Source: Chitinimonas sp. BJYL2
Lineage (GTDB): Bacteria > Pseudomonadota > Gammaproteobacteria > Burkholderiales > Chitinimonadaceae
Assembly (NCBI RefSeq): GCF_027257935.1
Contig: NZ_JANZKW010000004.1
Location: forward strand, 248,001-312,000
Direction: 5' to 3'
Length of the DNA: 64,000 nucleotides
Part shown: in pieces, positions 38,821 to 47,970 of the stretch
How positions within the stretch are numbered: position 1 is the first letter of the stretch
How the letters are laid out: each line of letters opens with the position of its first letter
The notes under the pieces: model-generated
Database searches by the model: none
Told to the model about the DNA's origin: nothing
What the model saw: the letters and a program-made list of their open reading frames with translations, nothing else
Translations under genes and position numbers: made by a program

Positions 38821-41772
38821 ATGAAACGCATGCTGTTCAATGCGACGCAAGCCGAAGAGCTGCGCGTCGCCATTGTTGACGGTCAGAAACTGATCGACCT
38901 CGACATCGAGACCGTCGGCAAAGAACAACGCAAGAGCAATATCTACAAAGCCACCATCACCCGCATCGAGCCCTCGCTCGAAGCCTGCTTTGTCGATTAC
39001 GGTACCGACCGCCACGGTTTCCTCCCTTTCAAGGAAGTTGCCCGCGCCTACTTCAAGGACGGCGCCGATGGCCGTTCGCGCATCCAGGATGCGCTCAAGG
39101 AAGGCATGGAGCTGATCGTCCAGGTTGAAAAGGACGAACGCGGCAACAAGGGCGCCGCCCTCACCACCTTCATCTCGCTGGCAGGCCGTTATCTGGTCCT
39201 GATGCCCAACAACCCGCGTGGCGGTGGCGTATCGCGCCGTATTGAGGGTGAGGAGCGTCAGGAACTGCGCGCTACCATGGACCAACTCGACGTGCCGAGC
39301 GGCATGTCCATCATTGCCCGCACCGCCGGCATCGGCCGCACCGCCGAAGAGCTGCAATGGGACTTGAACTACCTGCTGCAACTGTGGCGCGCCATTGAAA
39401 ACGCCGCCGGTTCGCAAAGCGGCCCGTTCCTGATCTATCAGGAAGGCAGCCTTGTAATCCGCGCCATCCGCGATTACTACCAGCCCGATATCGGCGAAAT
39501 CCTCATCGATACCGAGTTCGTCTGCGATCAGGCCAAGCAGTTCATGAGCCATGTGATGCCCGGTTTCGTGAACCGCGTGAAGCTCTACAAGGACGATGTC
39601 CCGCTGTTCTCGCGCTTCCAGATCGAACACCAGATCGAAACAGCCTACTCGCGTGAAGTGGCCCTGCCATCAGGCGGCGCCATCGTGATCGACCACACCG
39701 AAGCCTTGGTGTCGGTGGACGTGAACTCGGCGCGCTCGACCAAGGGCGGCGATATCGAAGAGACCGCGCTGCGCACCAACCTCGAAGCCGCCGACGAAAT
39801 CGCCCGCCAGCTGCGCCTGCGCGACCTGGGCGGCCTCATCGTCATCGACTTCATCGACATGGAAAAGGCCGGCAACCAGCGCGAGGTGGAAAACCGTCTG
39901 CGCGAAGCCCTGCACCATGATCGTGCCCGCGTCCAGACCGGCAAGATCTCGCGCTTCGGCCTGATGGAACTGTCGCGCCAGCGCCTGCAACCGAGCCTGG
40001 GCGAAACCGCTCACCAGCCTTGCCCTCGCTGCCATGGCACCGGCTTCATCCGCGGTACCGAATCGTCGGCCCTGCACATCCTGCGCATCATCCAGGAAGA
40101 GGCGATGAAGGAAAACACGGGCGCCGTACACGCACAGGTGCCGGTCGATGTAGCTACCTTCTTGCTCAACGAGAAGCGTGCCGACATCTTCTCGATCGAA
40201 TCGCGCCTCAAGGTCAACGTGGTGCTGATTCCGAACATGCACCTCGAAACACCCAACTACAGCATCATCCGCCTGCGCCACGACGATCTGAACCAGATCG
40301 ACGAAGTGCTGCCCTCGTACAAGATGGTTGAAGCCCCGCCAGAGGAAGAGCACCACCACGGCAAGGGCAAGCCCGAAGCCGATGCCAAGCCGCGTCAGGA
40401 AGCGGCTGTCAAGGGTATCACCCCGTCGCAGCCCGCCCCGATCGCACAGGAAAAGGCACCCGTCGTCGAAGCCAAGCCGGGCCTGCTGGCTCGCATCGTC
40501 AGCTGGTTCAAGGGCGAAGAAGCAGAAGCCGACAAGCGCCCCGTTCCAGCCAACAAGACTGGTCGCGAGCGCGGTGGCAATCGTCGCGGTGAAGGTGGCC
40601 GTCGCGATCGTAACGGCGAGCGCAACAACGAACAGCGCAATGAAGGCCGTCGCAACGAAGGCCGCGGTGGTGGCAAACCACGTATCGAGGAAGACGAACA
40701 GCCACGCGAAAAGCGCGAAGGTCGTCGCGAACGCGGCGAAGGTCGCAATAACGAACGTGGCGGCGAAGGCCGTGGGGATCGTCAGGCGCAGAATGAATCG
40801 CGCCAGAGCGAGCCGCGCGAAGCCCGTGAGCCGCGTCAGCCCCGTGAGCCACGTGCACCGCGTGAGGCCGGCGAAGCCCGCGCCGAGCGTGAGCCGCGTG
40901 AGGGCCGGGCAGAACGTGAACCGCGTGCCGAGCGCGAGCCGCGGGAACCACGCGAGCCACGCCAGCAGAATGAATCACGCAAGGCGCAAGCCGAGGCACG
41001 TCAGGCAGCCGCCGCTGCAGCAGCCGAGGCAGGTGAACTGCCAGTGCAACAGAATCTGCTGCCGGCCGATGGCCAGGCGCCTGAAGCCGCCGAGACCAGC
41101 GAAGGTCGCGGTCGTCGCCGTCGCGGTCGTCGTGGCGGTCGTGGTGAGCGCAATGCCGAAGGTACGCAAGCCACACAACAGGGTGAAGGCCTTGATCTGG
41201 GGACGGAAGCCGCCAGCGTCGAGACGGGTAACGTGGAGGCCGTCGCACCTGCGCCGGTATCCGTGCCAGTAGCAGCGCCCGCCGAGCGCGCTGAAGTTGT
41301 GCCCGAAGTGACCCTCCCCGCTGCCGAAGAAGTCAGCCCGGTCGCGTCTGCAGTCGCAGAAGCCGCAGAAGTTGCTGCCCAGGTCAGCGAGGCCCCTGTG
41401 GAGGCCGTCGCTTCTGCACCTGTAGCCGCAGAAGCTGCCCCGGTGGTTCAGGCGGAAGTCGCACCGGCACCGGCCGTGCCGACGCCTGAGGTAAGCCCTG
41501 TGGCCATGGCAGAAGCCGAGACGGTTGCCGAGCCCCTGCCGAAGGTCGTCGCGGAGGTGGCGCCTGTCGCTGCACCTGCACCCAAGCTACCGGAAATTGC
41601 CAGCCCGGAAGCCGTCGGTCTGGTACAAGTCAGCACCAAGGCTTTCGAGCCGGTTGATGTGGCACCGGTCGAGCTGCCGACACGTCGTCGTCGCAGCGAG
41701 GTCAAGCCGGACTTGGCTGCCACGCCGGCCTCGCAAGAGCCGCTGGTAATGGTGGAAACCAAGTCTGAATAA
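38821..41772 (+). CDS. rne: Ribonuclease E
   Basis: A 983-residue endonuclease that initiates most mRNA decay and processes rRNA and tRNA. The catalytic half has the split S1 domain (KSNIYKATITRIEPSLEACFVDYG), DNase I-like residues D300 (VDVNSARS) and D343 (VIDFIDME) and the zinc link CPRC (C401, C404). The C-terminal half is disordered: an Arg/Glu/Pro-rich part with EPREPR repeats, an arginine-rich RRRRGRRGGRG patch, then an Ala/Val/Pro/Glu tail. Such halves bind RNA and other degradosome proteins. A GGGAG ribosome site precedes the ATG. Confidence 0.97.
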   Translation: MKRMLFNATQAEELRVAIVDGQKLIDLDIETVGKEQRKSNIYKATITRIEPSLEACFVDYGTDRHGFLPFKEVARAYFKDGADGRSRIQDALKEGMELIVQVEKDERGNKGAALTTFISLAGRYLVLMPNNPRGGGVSRRIEGEERQELRATMDQLDVPSGMSIIARTAGIGRTAEELQWDLNYLLQLWRAIENAAGSQSGPFLIYQEGSLVIRAIRDYYQPDIGEILIDTEFVCDQAKQFMSHVMPGFVNRVKLYKDDVPLFSRFQIEHQIETAYSREVALPSGGAIVIDHTEALVSVDVNSARSTKGGDIEETALRTNLEAADEIARQLRLRDLGGLIVIDFIDMEKAGNQREVENRLREALHHDRARVQTGKISRFGLMELSRQRLQPSLGETAHQPCPRCHGTGFIRGTESSALHILRIIQEEAMKENTGAVHAQVPVDVATFLLNEKRADIFSIESRLKVNVVLIPNMHLETPNYSIIRLRHDDLNQIDEVLPSYKMVEAPPEEEHHHGKGKPEADAKPRQEAAVKGITPSQPAPIAQEKAPVVEAKPGLLARIVSWFKGEEAEADKRPVPANKTGRERGGNRRGEGGRRDRNGERNNEQRNEGRRNEGRGGGKPRIEEDEQPREKREGRRERGEGRNNERGGEGRGDRQAQNESRQSEPREAREPRQPREPRAPREAGEARAEREPREGRAEREPRAEREPREPREPRQQNESRKAQAEARQAAAAAAAEAGELPVQQNLLPADGQAPEAAETSEGRGRRRRGRRGGRGERNAEGTQATQQGEGLDLGTEAASVETGNVEAVAPAPVSVPVAAPAERAEVVPEVTLPAAEEVSPVASAVAEAAEVAAQVSEAPVEAVASAPVAAEAAPVVQAEVAPAPAVPTPEVSPVAMAEAETVAEPLPKVVAEVAPVAAPAPKLPEIASPEAVGLVQVSTKAFEPVDVAPVELPTRRRRSEVKPDLAATPASQEPLVMVETKSE

Positions 41773-41800
41773 ACCGCACGTGGCCGGGTAACCGGCTGCA

Positions 41801-41836
41801 AACAAGAAAGGGCACCAACCGGTGCCCTTTCTTGTT
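41801..41836. terminator. Bidirectional Rho-independent terminator between rne and the pirin genes
   Basis: AACAAGAAAGGGCACC (41801-41816) pairs over 16 bases with its complement at 41821-41836 around an AACC loop. A-rich and T-rich arms on both sides let it act on rne from the left and on the pirin pair from the right. Confidence 0.85.
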
Positions 41837-41851
41837 TTGCGCTTTACCCGC

Positions 41852-42718
41852 TTAGCGTGCAGGCAGCGGTATGAATTCGGTCTCGCCAGGCACGGCGGGG
41901 AACCCACCCTCACTCCAGCGCTGCTTGGCGGCCTCGATCAGCTCGCGCCGGCTGGCGACAAAGTTCCACCAGATGAAGCGCGGACCATCCAGCGGCTCAC
42001 CGCCCAGCACCAGCAAGCGTGTTTCCTGCTGCGCGCTGACCGTCACGGTGACACCGGGTTGCAGAACCGCCAGCTGTCCAGGCAGCAGAGCGACACCATC
42101 AATTTCGATGGCGCCACTGGCCAGATAGACGCCACGCTCCGCATGATCAGCCGGGATCTCGAACTGTGCACCCGCCTCCAGTTCACCCGCAACATACAAG
42201 GTATCGCCGTAAGTGTGCACGGGAGAGAGCTGCCCATAGGCACGGCCCAGAATCACGCGCAGCTGCACGCCCGGCGTGATGATCAGCGGTAAGCTGGCTG
42301 CGGGATGGTGCCAGAAGCCCGGTTCTGCCTGCTCATCCTTCATCGGTAACGCAAACCAGGTCTGAATCCCGTGGATACGCTGGCCGCTGGCACGCACATC
42401 GTCCGGCGTGCGCTCGGAGTGAGTCACGCCATGACCTGCTGTCATCCAGTTCACATCACCCGGTCGGATGACCTGTTCGTTGCCCAGACTGTCGCGATGG
42501 AAGATTTCACCTTCATAGAGATACGTCACCGTGGCGAGGCCGATATGCGGGTGCGGGCGCACATCCATGCCCTGCCCCGGCGCAAAGACCGCCGGCCCCA
42601 TATGATCGAAGAAGATAAATGGGCCGACTGCCTGCACAGGCAATGACGGTAACAGGCGCTTAACTGAGAAGCCGCCTATGTCTTTCTCATGCGGCTTGAG
42701 CAAATGCAGGATGGACAT
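41852..42718 (-). CDS. Pirin family protein (first of a tandem pair)
   Basis: A 288-residue bicupin. The metal-binding residues are H56, H58, H100 and E102 in RPHPHIGLATV and GHGVTHSE. Bacterial pirins of this shape include quercetin dioxygenases and proteins that act on pyruvate dehydrogenase; the substrate here cannot be told. It follows the second pirin gene by 12 bases in the same direction, so the two probably form an operon. Confidence 0.9.
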   Translation of the reverse strand: MSILHLLKPHEKDIGGFSVKRLLPSLPVQAVGPFIFFDHMGPAVFAPGQGMDVRPHPHIGLATVTYLYEGEIFHRDSLGNEQVIRPGDVNWMTAGHGVTHSERTPDDVRASGQRIHGIQTWFALPMKDEQAEPGFWHHPAASLPLIITPGVQLRVILGRAYGQLSPVHTYGDTLYVAGELEAGAQFEIPADHAERGVYLASGAIEIDGVALLPGQLAVLQPGVTVTVSAQQETRLLVLGGEPLDGPRFIWWNFVASRRELIEAAKQRWSEGGFPAVPGETEFIPLPAR

Positions 42719-42730
42719 GCGTCACTCCTC

Positions 42731-43633
42731 TCAAAATTTGCCGGCGCGGAAATCTTCCACTGCCTGGATGACTTCTTCACGGGTATTCATGACAAAGGGT
42801 CCCCATTGCGCGATCGGCTCACGTAGCGGCTTGCCCGCGATCAGTAGAAAACGGGTCAACATATCGCTCGCTGCCACACGGATCAGATCGTGGCCATCGC
42901 GGTTGTCAAAGATGGCCATCTGCCTCGGCTTGACGACTTGTCCACGCGCACCCAGCGCCGCCACACCCTCATATACATAGGCAAAGGCGTTGTAGTTGGA
43001 TGGCAACACGTGCTCAAAGGTAGATCCGGGCTGAAGCGTGACATCCAGATATACGGGCTCCGTGTCGCCCTTCTGTACCGCACCATCGACGCCGGCAAAA
43101 TGCCCCGCGATTACCCGCACCTGTGCATTCGGCATGGTTACTTCAGGAATCTCGCTGGCCGGGATATCGCGATAACCGGGTTCGCCCATTTTGCTGCGGC
43201 CGGGCAGATTGACCCAGAGCTGGAATCCTTGCATCAAGCCGTTTTCCTGCTCGGGCAATTCCGAATGAACGATACCGCGAGCCGCCGTCATCCATTGCAC
43301 GCCACCGGGACCAAGCAGCCCCTCATTGCCCGCGTTATCACGATGGCGCATGCGGCCAGCGAGCATGTACGTCACGGTCTCGAAGCCGCGATGCGGGTGA
43401 TCGGGGAAGCCGGCCAGATAATCATCCGGGTTATCGCTCTCGAAGTAGTCGAGCATCAGGAAGGGATCGAGGCGCTGCTGCAGATCGGGGGTGAGTACGC
43501 GCAGCAGCTTGACGCCCGCGCCATCCGAAGTCGGCATACCGTTGGCAATACGCTCGACCTCACGGGTCTGCCCCGCCTTGGCATTCGCCATTGGGGTCGT
43601 CGCTTGCACCGTTTTGGCTGATGTGGTTTCCAT
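42731..43633 (-). CDS. Pirin family protein (second of a tandem pair)
   Basis: A 300-residue bicupin with metal ligands H79, H81, H123 and E125 in PDHPHRGFETVTYML and ARGIVHSE. It differs clearly from its neighbour (only the cupin motifs match closely), so the pair is old or was acquired separately. An N-terminal 25-residue Thr/Ala-rich stretch precedes the cupin. It would be the first gene of the pirin operon; 133 bases separate it from the DUF1631 gene. Confidence 0.9.
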   Translation of the reverse strand: METTSAKTVQATTPMANAKAGQTREVERIANGMPTSDGAGVKLLRVLTPDLQQRLDPFLMLDYFESDNPDDYLAGFPDHPHRGFETVTYMLAGRMRHRDNAGNEGLLGPGGVQWMTAARGIVHSELPEQENGLMQGFQLWVNLPGRSKMGEPGYRDIPASEIPEVTMPNAQVRVIAGHFAGVDGAVQKGDTEPVYLDVTLQPGSTFEHVLPSNYNAFAYVYEGVAALGARGQVVKPRQMAIFDNRDGHDLIRVAASDMLTRFLLIAGKPLREPIAQWGPFVMNTREEVIQAVEDFRAGKF

Positions 43634-43766
43634 ATGACGCCATCCCTTTCAGTGATTCTGATCAGATGATCAGCTTGATGGTCGCCATTGTTGCGCGACC
43701 ATCATGGCAGGGATAGCGAAATGAACTGGTTTGATTGTTCTGAAAAACTGAATGACCAGACAAACC

Positions 43767-46349
43767 TCAAGCCGCTGCGGCCAGCGGGACTTCGCCACGA
43801 TCAACCTGGTCCGCCGAAGTCAGCAGCGACTGCACGGCACGCTCGAACAGCGGCGCGGCCTCCACAAAACGGGCGCGGCCGGTACGCATCAGGCGCAGGA
43901 AGGTACGCACTGTCACCATGGCCGGCTTGCTGTCGCCTTCGATGGTCAGCACCAGATTGGTTTCCGAGGGGTTGATCCAGTTGAGGCGAGCCTGATTGGG
44001 TTTGCCGGCAAGATTGATCTCGATGGCCACCCCGCTCTTGAGTCGCGCCATGGCTTCGGCATCAGGATCCAGCTCCGCGCCGTCTGCGCCTGCCATCACA
44101 CTTGCCAGCGCCCCGCCAGTCTCGGCGGCCATCTCGCCGGTCTGATCCAGCACCTGATCCAGCAGGTTCAGCTCCACTTCCAGCTCGCGTATGGTCTGAT
44201 CCAGCACATCCCGATTGACCTCGCCACGCGAGACACGTGCCATGGCATTCGGGTCTACGGGAGACTGCGCACCAAAGCGCTCGCGCATCTGCTCGATCGA
44301 GGGCACCACCGCTGCCACCTGGCTGGTGCGCAGGGCATGGGTATGGGCATCGATCAACCACGATTGCAAAGCCTGCTGTTGCGGCTGGGTCCAGCCGATC
44401 AGTTCGATACCTTCTTTGAGCGTCTTGAGCAGGGTAGGAATCTGGCCAAGCAAGCGATCACGCTCGGGCTTGCTCATTTTGGGCGCAATGCTCCAGATCA
44501 GATCCGGGATCAGCATCCAGAAGCGGCCCGCCTTGGCCGGATCGTTCTGCTCGGCATGGGCAATAGCGTGTGCCCAGCCATTGATCAGGAAATCATGCAG
44601 ATACGGGTCCAGGGTGAGGCCGGTGAGGGTGTCGGCAATCGCCGCCGTGGTGCGTGCAAACTGAAGAGTACGGCTTTCAGCGGCTTCCACCGCTTGCACC
44701 GCCTTTTCAACCTGCTCGTCCGCGGCGCGCAGCTGACGCGCGATAAAGGTATCGAACTCGTCGAGCATCTTCGAGAACAGACCGACATTCTCGTGCTCTT
44801 CGGCCAGCAGGCGCTCGATGATCTGACGGATTTCGGTCGCCATCGCCTCGGTATTGGCGCCGGCCTTTTCCAGACCTACCGAGATCGAACCGATACGGTT
44901 GACGAGCACGCGAGCCGGATGGTGATGCTGGGTGAACATCGCCGGGTCCATCAGCGCGATCTTGAGCACCAAGAACTGCAGGCGGCCCAATTGGGCACGT
45001 ACTTCGGCCGGCACCTGATCATCACGCAGGATGAACTCGAACAGCATGGCCACCACGTCGATGATCATCTGTTCGTTCACGCCCTTGGCCATCTCGGTCA
45101 GGCTGGCGTGATTCTCCATGATGAGATTACGGACCTCACCATCCTCCCCGTACATCTCATCCACGCTGGGCGTGGCATGACGCTGCATGCCGCTGATCGA
45201 GGCAGTGAGCACCTGACGGGCCTGGGTACTGCCCTCCAGGGGACTACCGGCGATCTCCGGCGCCCTGCCACTGCGGAAGAAACCGCGCAGTGCATTGCCG
45301 ACGCGCTCCGTACCCGCGAGCCAGCCCGAACGCGCCATCTGTGTAAAACCACCCGCCGGGCCAGGTGACGAGGTCGCCTGGGCGCCGACATTCGCTTCCA
45401 TCGATGCCGCACCACCTGATCCACTGCCCTGATCCGTAGCGGCATCGGCATGGCCAAAGGCATAGCCCGGACGACGCACCATCTGCATCAGCCTGTCTAC
45501 CTGACCACCGAAGCCCGCCTGCGAGGGGCCGGCGGCTTGTCCACCACCGGATTGCGCGGCCATGGCACCCTGTGCCTGTCCATAAGGGCTGCCCGCCACG
45601 CTACCCTGAGGATAGCTATCCACCGGGCCGGACATGTCCTGATCACCCGATGCCGTTTCATCCAAGGGGCCGGCTGGGGCGGACTGCCTGCGCGGGGCCG
45701 GCGTGTGGCTCACCCGGGTCTTGAGCTCCACGGCAATCCCGTAGTCCGCCAGAATATCGTTGAGATCAGCGTAGAGACGCTTGACGGGTTCGACCAGATC
45801 CTCACAAACCTGATCAATCAGCGTGGTCGATGTTTCCTCATCCAGACTCAGCTGCTCCACCGCAGTAAAGAAGGCACGCGAAATCAGGTAAGGACGGAAC
45901 GGGTTCTCTCGCTCCTGAATGTTTTCCTGATCAAACAGCAAAGCCACGCGGATATTGAGATCACGCAGCGATTCCTCAGCCGCATTGCGGTAGCGCTGGG
46001 TTACCTGCCCGATATGCAACTCGCCCTCAACCACATTGGCGTCGACGAGCGAGAGAGACGACTGGGAGATCGGCGCACTGAACGTGGGCCGGAAATTACT
46101 GAAAGCGGTGCGGAAAGCCCGATTGAGCAGCTGCTCCATGCTCTGCACTGCCTGGCTTTGTATCGTATTGCCGTGGTGACCCAGCGCGGCGCGCGCCTCA
46201 AGATAGCGGCGCTGATCCCTGGAAGAGGTCGACTTGTCCGCCTTCTCGTAAAGGCGCTGGGTGCTGACTGGAAATACTGCCCGCAAGGCCTCCGTATAGC
46301 CGCGCAGGAACTCGGTTCGCGTAGCGCTCAATATGTCGTTGCGATCCAT
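43767..46349 (-). CDS. DUF1631 family protein
   Basis: An 860-residue soluble, largely helical protein. The N-terminal RTEFLRGYTEALRAVFP, the YLEARAALGHHGNTIQ-like segment and the long C-terminal region (WLIDAHTHALR, RELEVELNLLDQVLDQ and a closing PilZ-like MVTVRTFLRLMRTGRARF strand) match DUF1631, which is often mislabelled thymidine phosphorylase. A Gly/Ala/Gln-rich low-complexity linker lies at about residues 210-345. The function is unknown. The closing 'ATRM...RF' part resembles a degenerate PilZ domain. It stands alone with its own promoter region. Confidence 0.8.
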   Translation of the reverse strand: MDRNDILSATRTEFLRGYTEALRAVFPVSTQRLYEKADKSTSSRDQRRYLEARAALGHHGNTIQSQAVQSMEQLLNRAFRTAFSNFRPTFSAPISQSSLSLVDANVVEGELHIGQVTQRYRNAAEESLRDLNIRVALLFDQENIQERENPFRPYLISRAFFTAVEQLSLDEETSTTLIDQVCEDLVEPVKRLYADLNDILADYGIAVELKTRVSHTPAPRRQSAPAGPLDETASGDQDMSGPVDSYPQGSVAGSPYGQAQGAMAAQSGGGQAAGPSQAGFGGQVDRLMQMVRRPGYAFGHADAATDQGSGSGGAASMEANVGAQATSSPGPAGGFTQMARSGWLAGTERVGNALRGFFRSGRAPEIAGSPLEGSTQARQVLTASISGMQRHATPSVDEMYGEDGEVRNLIMENHASLTEMAKGVNEQMIIDVVAMLFEFILRDDQVPAEVRAQLGRLQFLVLKIALMDPAMFTQHHHPARVLVNRIGSISVGLEKAGANTEAMATEIRQIIERLLAEEHENVGLFSKMLDEFDTFIARQLRAADEQVEKAVQAVEAAESRTLQFARTTAAIADTLTGLTLDPYLHDFLINGWAHAIAHAEQNDPAKAGRFWMLIPDLIWSIAPKMSKPERDRLLGQIPTLLKTLKEGIELIGWTQPQQQALQSWLIDAHTHALRTSQVAAVVPSIEQMRERFGAQSPVDPNAMARVSRGEVNRDVLDQTIRELEVELNLLDQVLDQTGEMAAETGGALASVMAGADGAELDPDAEAMARLKSGVAIEINLAGKPNQARLNWINPSETNLVLTIEGDSKPAMVTVRTFLRLMRTGRARFVEAAPLFERAVQSLLTSADQVDRGEVPLAAAA

Positions 46350-46467
46350 GGCTTTCCTTCTCTCCCGTGCGGCGTCAGCTTATCGTTATTTGCCGGCCGG
46401 GACGGGTTCATCCAGATAGTCTAGACGCCCGATCAGCACCCTGCCGGTCTCGTATTACATAGGCGCT

Positions 46468-46497
46468 ATTGTACGAGCCGCCCATGCCGACCACCAA
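46468..46497 (-). promoter_or_regulatory. Candidate promoter of the DUF1631 gene
   Basis: On the minus strand TTGGTG (46492-46497), an 18-base spacer and TACAAT (46468-46473). It lies about 120 bases before the ATG. The rest of the 216-base gap (46350-46565) shows nothing I recognise. Confidence 0.35.
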
Positions 46498-46565
46498 GCA
46501 GTCCACGGTACTAACGTACGATATTCCTCTCATCCCTAAGTCGTATGGACAAGCGCAAACACTCC

Positions 46566-47816
46566 TTAGCGCGCCTGCGGCGAGGCCATCGCCTCTAGTC
46601 TGGCCAGCAAGACCTCGCTGACAGGCTCTCGCGGCATGCGCGCAGCCAGATCGGCACACGCGTGCTGTATCTCCCGGCTCTCCAGCAAGGTCATCAGCCG
46701 CTCGGCCCAGATTGCCTTACTGTCTCTGGTCGATACGGTCAGGCCTGCACCCAGCCGGCTGATTCGTCGCGCATTGTCAAACTGATCATGAGCAAACGGG
46801 ACAAGCAGCTGTGGCACACCCGCCGCAAGACATTGGGCCAGAGTCCCGATCCCGCCGTGGTGGACAAAGGCTGCCACCTTGGGCATGAGCAGATCAAACG
46901 GCACGTAGCTGACATGTCGTACATGTTTGGGCAAAGGATCAGGCAGCTGCTCACGCCAGGGCGTGATCAGGATGGCTCGCCGCCCCAGTGCATGGCTAGC
47001 CTCGATGGCCCGTTCAAAGAATGCACGGCCGTGGGCCATGGCGGAACCCGGAGTGAAGGCAATGGGTGCGGGGCCCGCCTGGATGAATCTTGCCAGCAAG
47101 GGGTCCAGTACCGCACCGGGCGGGGCCGCCAACATGGTGAAATGGGTACAGGAGGTATTCGCCGGCCAGTCGGCCTGCACCGGCGCAAACCAGTCGGGGA
47201 AAGCGCCAATGACGCAGTCGGGCGAATGCATCCAGCTTCCCATCACATTGCTTGCTGGCGGCAAGCCCAGGCGCGCGCGCAGTGCATTGAAATCCGGCTT
47301 GATCATCCGGTCGAGTACCAGCCGGCTCACGGCCGCCATGGCGACGCGGCGGAACCAGGCTGGCATGCTCGCCAGCCAGGCCAGTCCGGGCAATGCGGGC
47401 GGCGCCATCGCCGAGAGAAAGTTGGCCGGGGAGAGATGGATCGTCGCCAGCGGCACGCGATGAGTCTCCTGTACCAGTCTCGCGGGCCAGGCCAGGGTGC
47501 TGCCTATCAGGATGGTGTCAGGCCCCAGATGTGCAGTGAGGGCGTGGTAACAGGCTTCGAGCTGTTGCTGCATGGCCGCCCAGATCAGGGGAAAACCGCG
47601 ACGTGGGTGCCAAAGGTCTGGGTTACCGACAATCGCTTCATAATCGGCCAAGTCGCCAATGGGTACAAAGCGTAAGCCAGCCCTCAGGATGCGGTCCTGA
47701 AAATAGGGCGATGCAAACAGGGTGACATGATGGCCACGCTGTCGCAGTGCCTGGCCTATTGCCATGAACGGGTGAACATCGCCGGCACTGCCGGCACAGG
47801 CAATCAGAACATTCAT
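46566..47816 (-). CDS. UGT-type glycosyltransferase (RhlB/MGT-like, GT1)
   Basis: A 416-residue GT-B fold enzyme. The N-terminal acceptor half begins MNVLIACAGSAGDVHPF, and the C-terminal donor-binding half has the PSPG-like box HHGGIGTLAQCLAAGVPQLLVPFAHDQFDNA (quoted in part: HHGGIGTLAQ, PFAHDQFDNA). This architecture is found in rhamnosyltransferases, zeaxanthin glucosyltransferases and macrolide glycosyltransferases, so the acceptor cannot be named. It is a single gene, divergent from tsaB. Confidence 0.9.
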   Translation of the reverse strand: MNVLIACAGSAGDVHPFMAIGQALRQRGHHVTLFASPYFQDRILRAGLRFVPIGDLADYEAIVGNPDLWHPRRGFPLIWAAMQQQLEACYHALTAHLGPDTILIGSTLAWPARLVQETHRVPLATIHLSPANFLSAMAPPALPGLAWLASMPAWFRRVAMAAVSRLVLDRMIKPDFNALRARLGLPPASNVMGSWMHSPDCVIGAFPDWFAPVQADWPANTSCTHFTMLAAPPGAVLDPLLARFIQAGPAPIAFTPGSAMAHGRAFFERAIEASHALGRRAILITPWREQLPDPLPKHVRHVSYVPFDLLMPKVAAFVHHGGIGTLAQCLAAGVPQLLVPFAHDQFDNARRISRLGAGLTVSTRDSKAIWAERLMTLLESREIQHACADLAARMPREPVSEVLLARLEAMASPQAR

Positions 47817-47936
47817 CGGGCTCGGCGTTCAGGCTTGGGCAGGTTAGACACGGGCCGTATTGTCGCTGATTGCCGTCCCCCATGCTCGCGCGCCGTGCCC
47901 GTGTATGGGTGAGCGCCGGGTGGCCCATGGGGCGCA

Positions 47937-47945
47937 TGCTAGAAT
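47937..47945 (+). promoter_or_regulatory. Candidate extended -10 promoter of tsaB
   Basis: TGCTAGAAT is an extended -10 element about 25 bases before the tsaB ATG. No -35 is visible, so confidence is low. Confidence 0.35.
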
Positions 47946-47970
47946 CGGGTCTTCACTCGCGATGCCCACC

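Noticed and set aside
43752-45368. A 538-codon open frame opposite the DUF1631 gene
   Set aside because: It mirrors the low-complexity, GC-rich part of that gene and shows no motif or ribosome site.
46408-46659. An 83-codon leftward open frame between the glycosyltransferase and DUF1631 genes
   Set aside because: It overlaps the end of the glycosyltransferase gene in another frame and has no recognisable features; the gap is better read as a promoter region.
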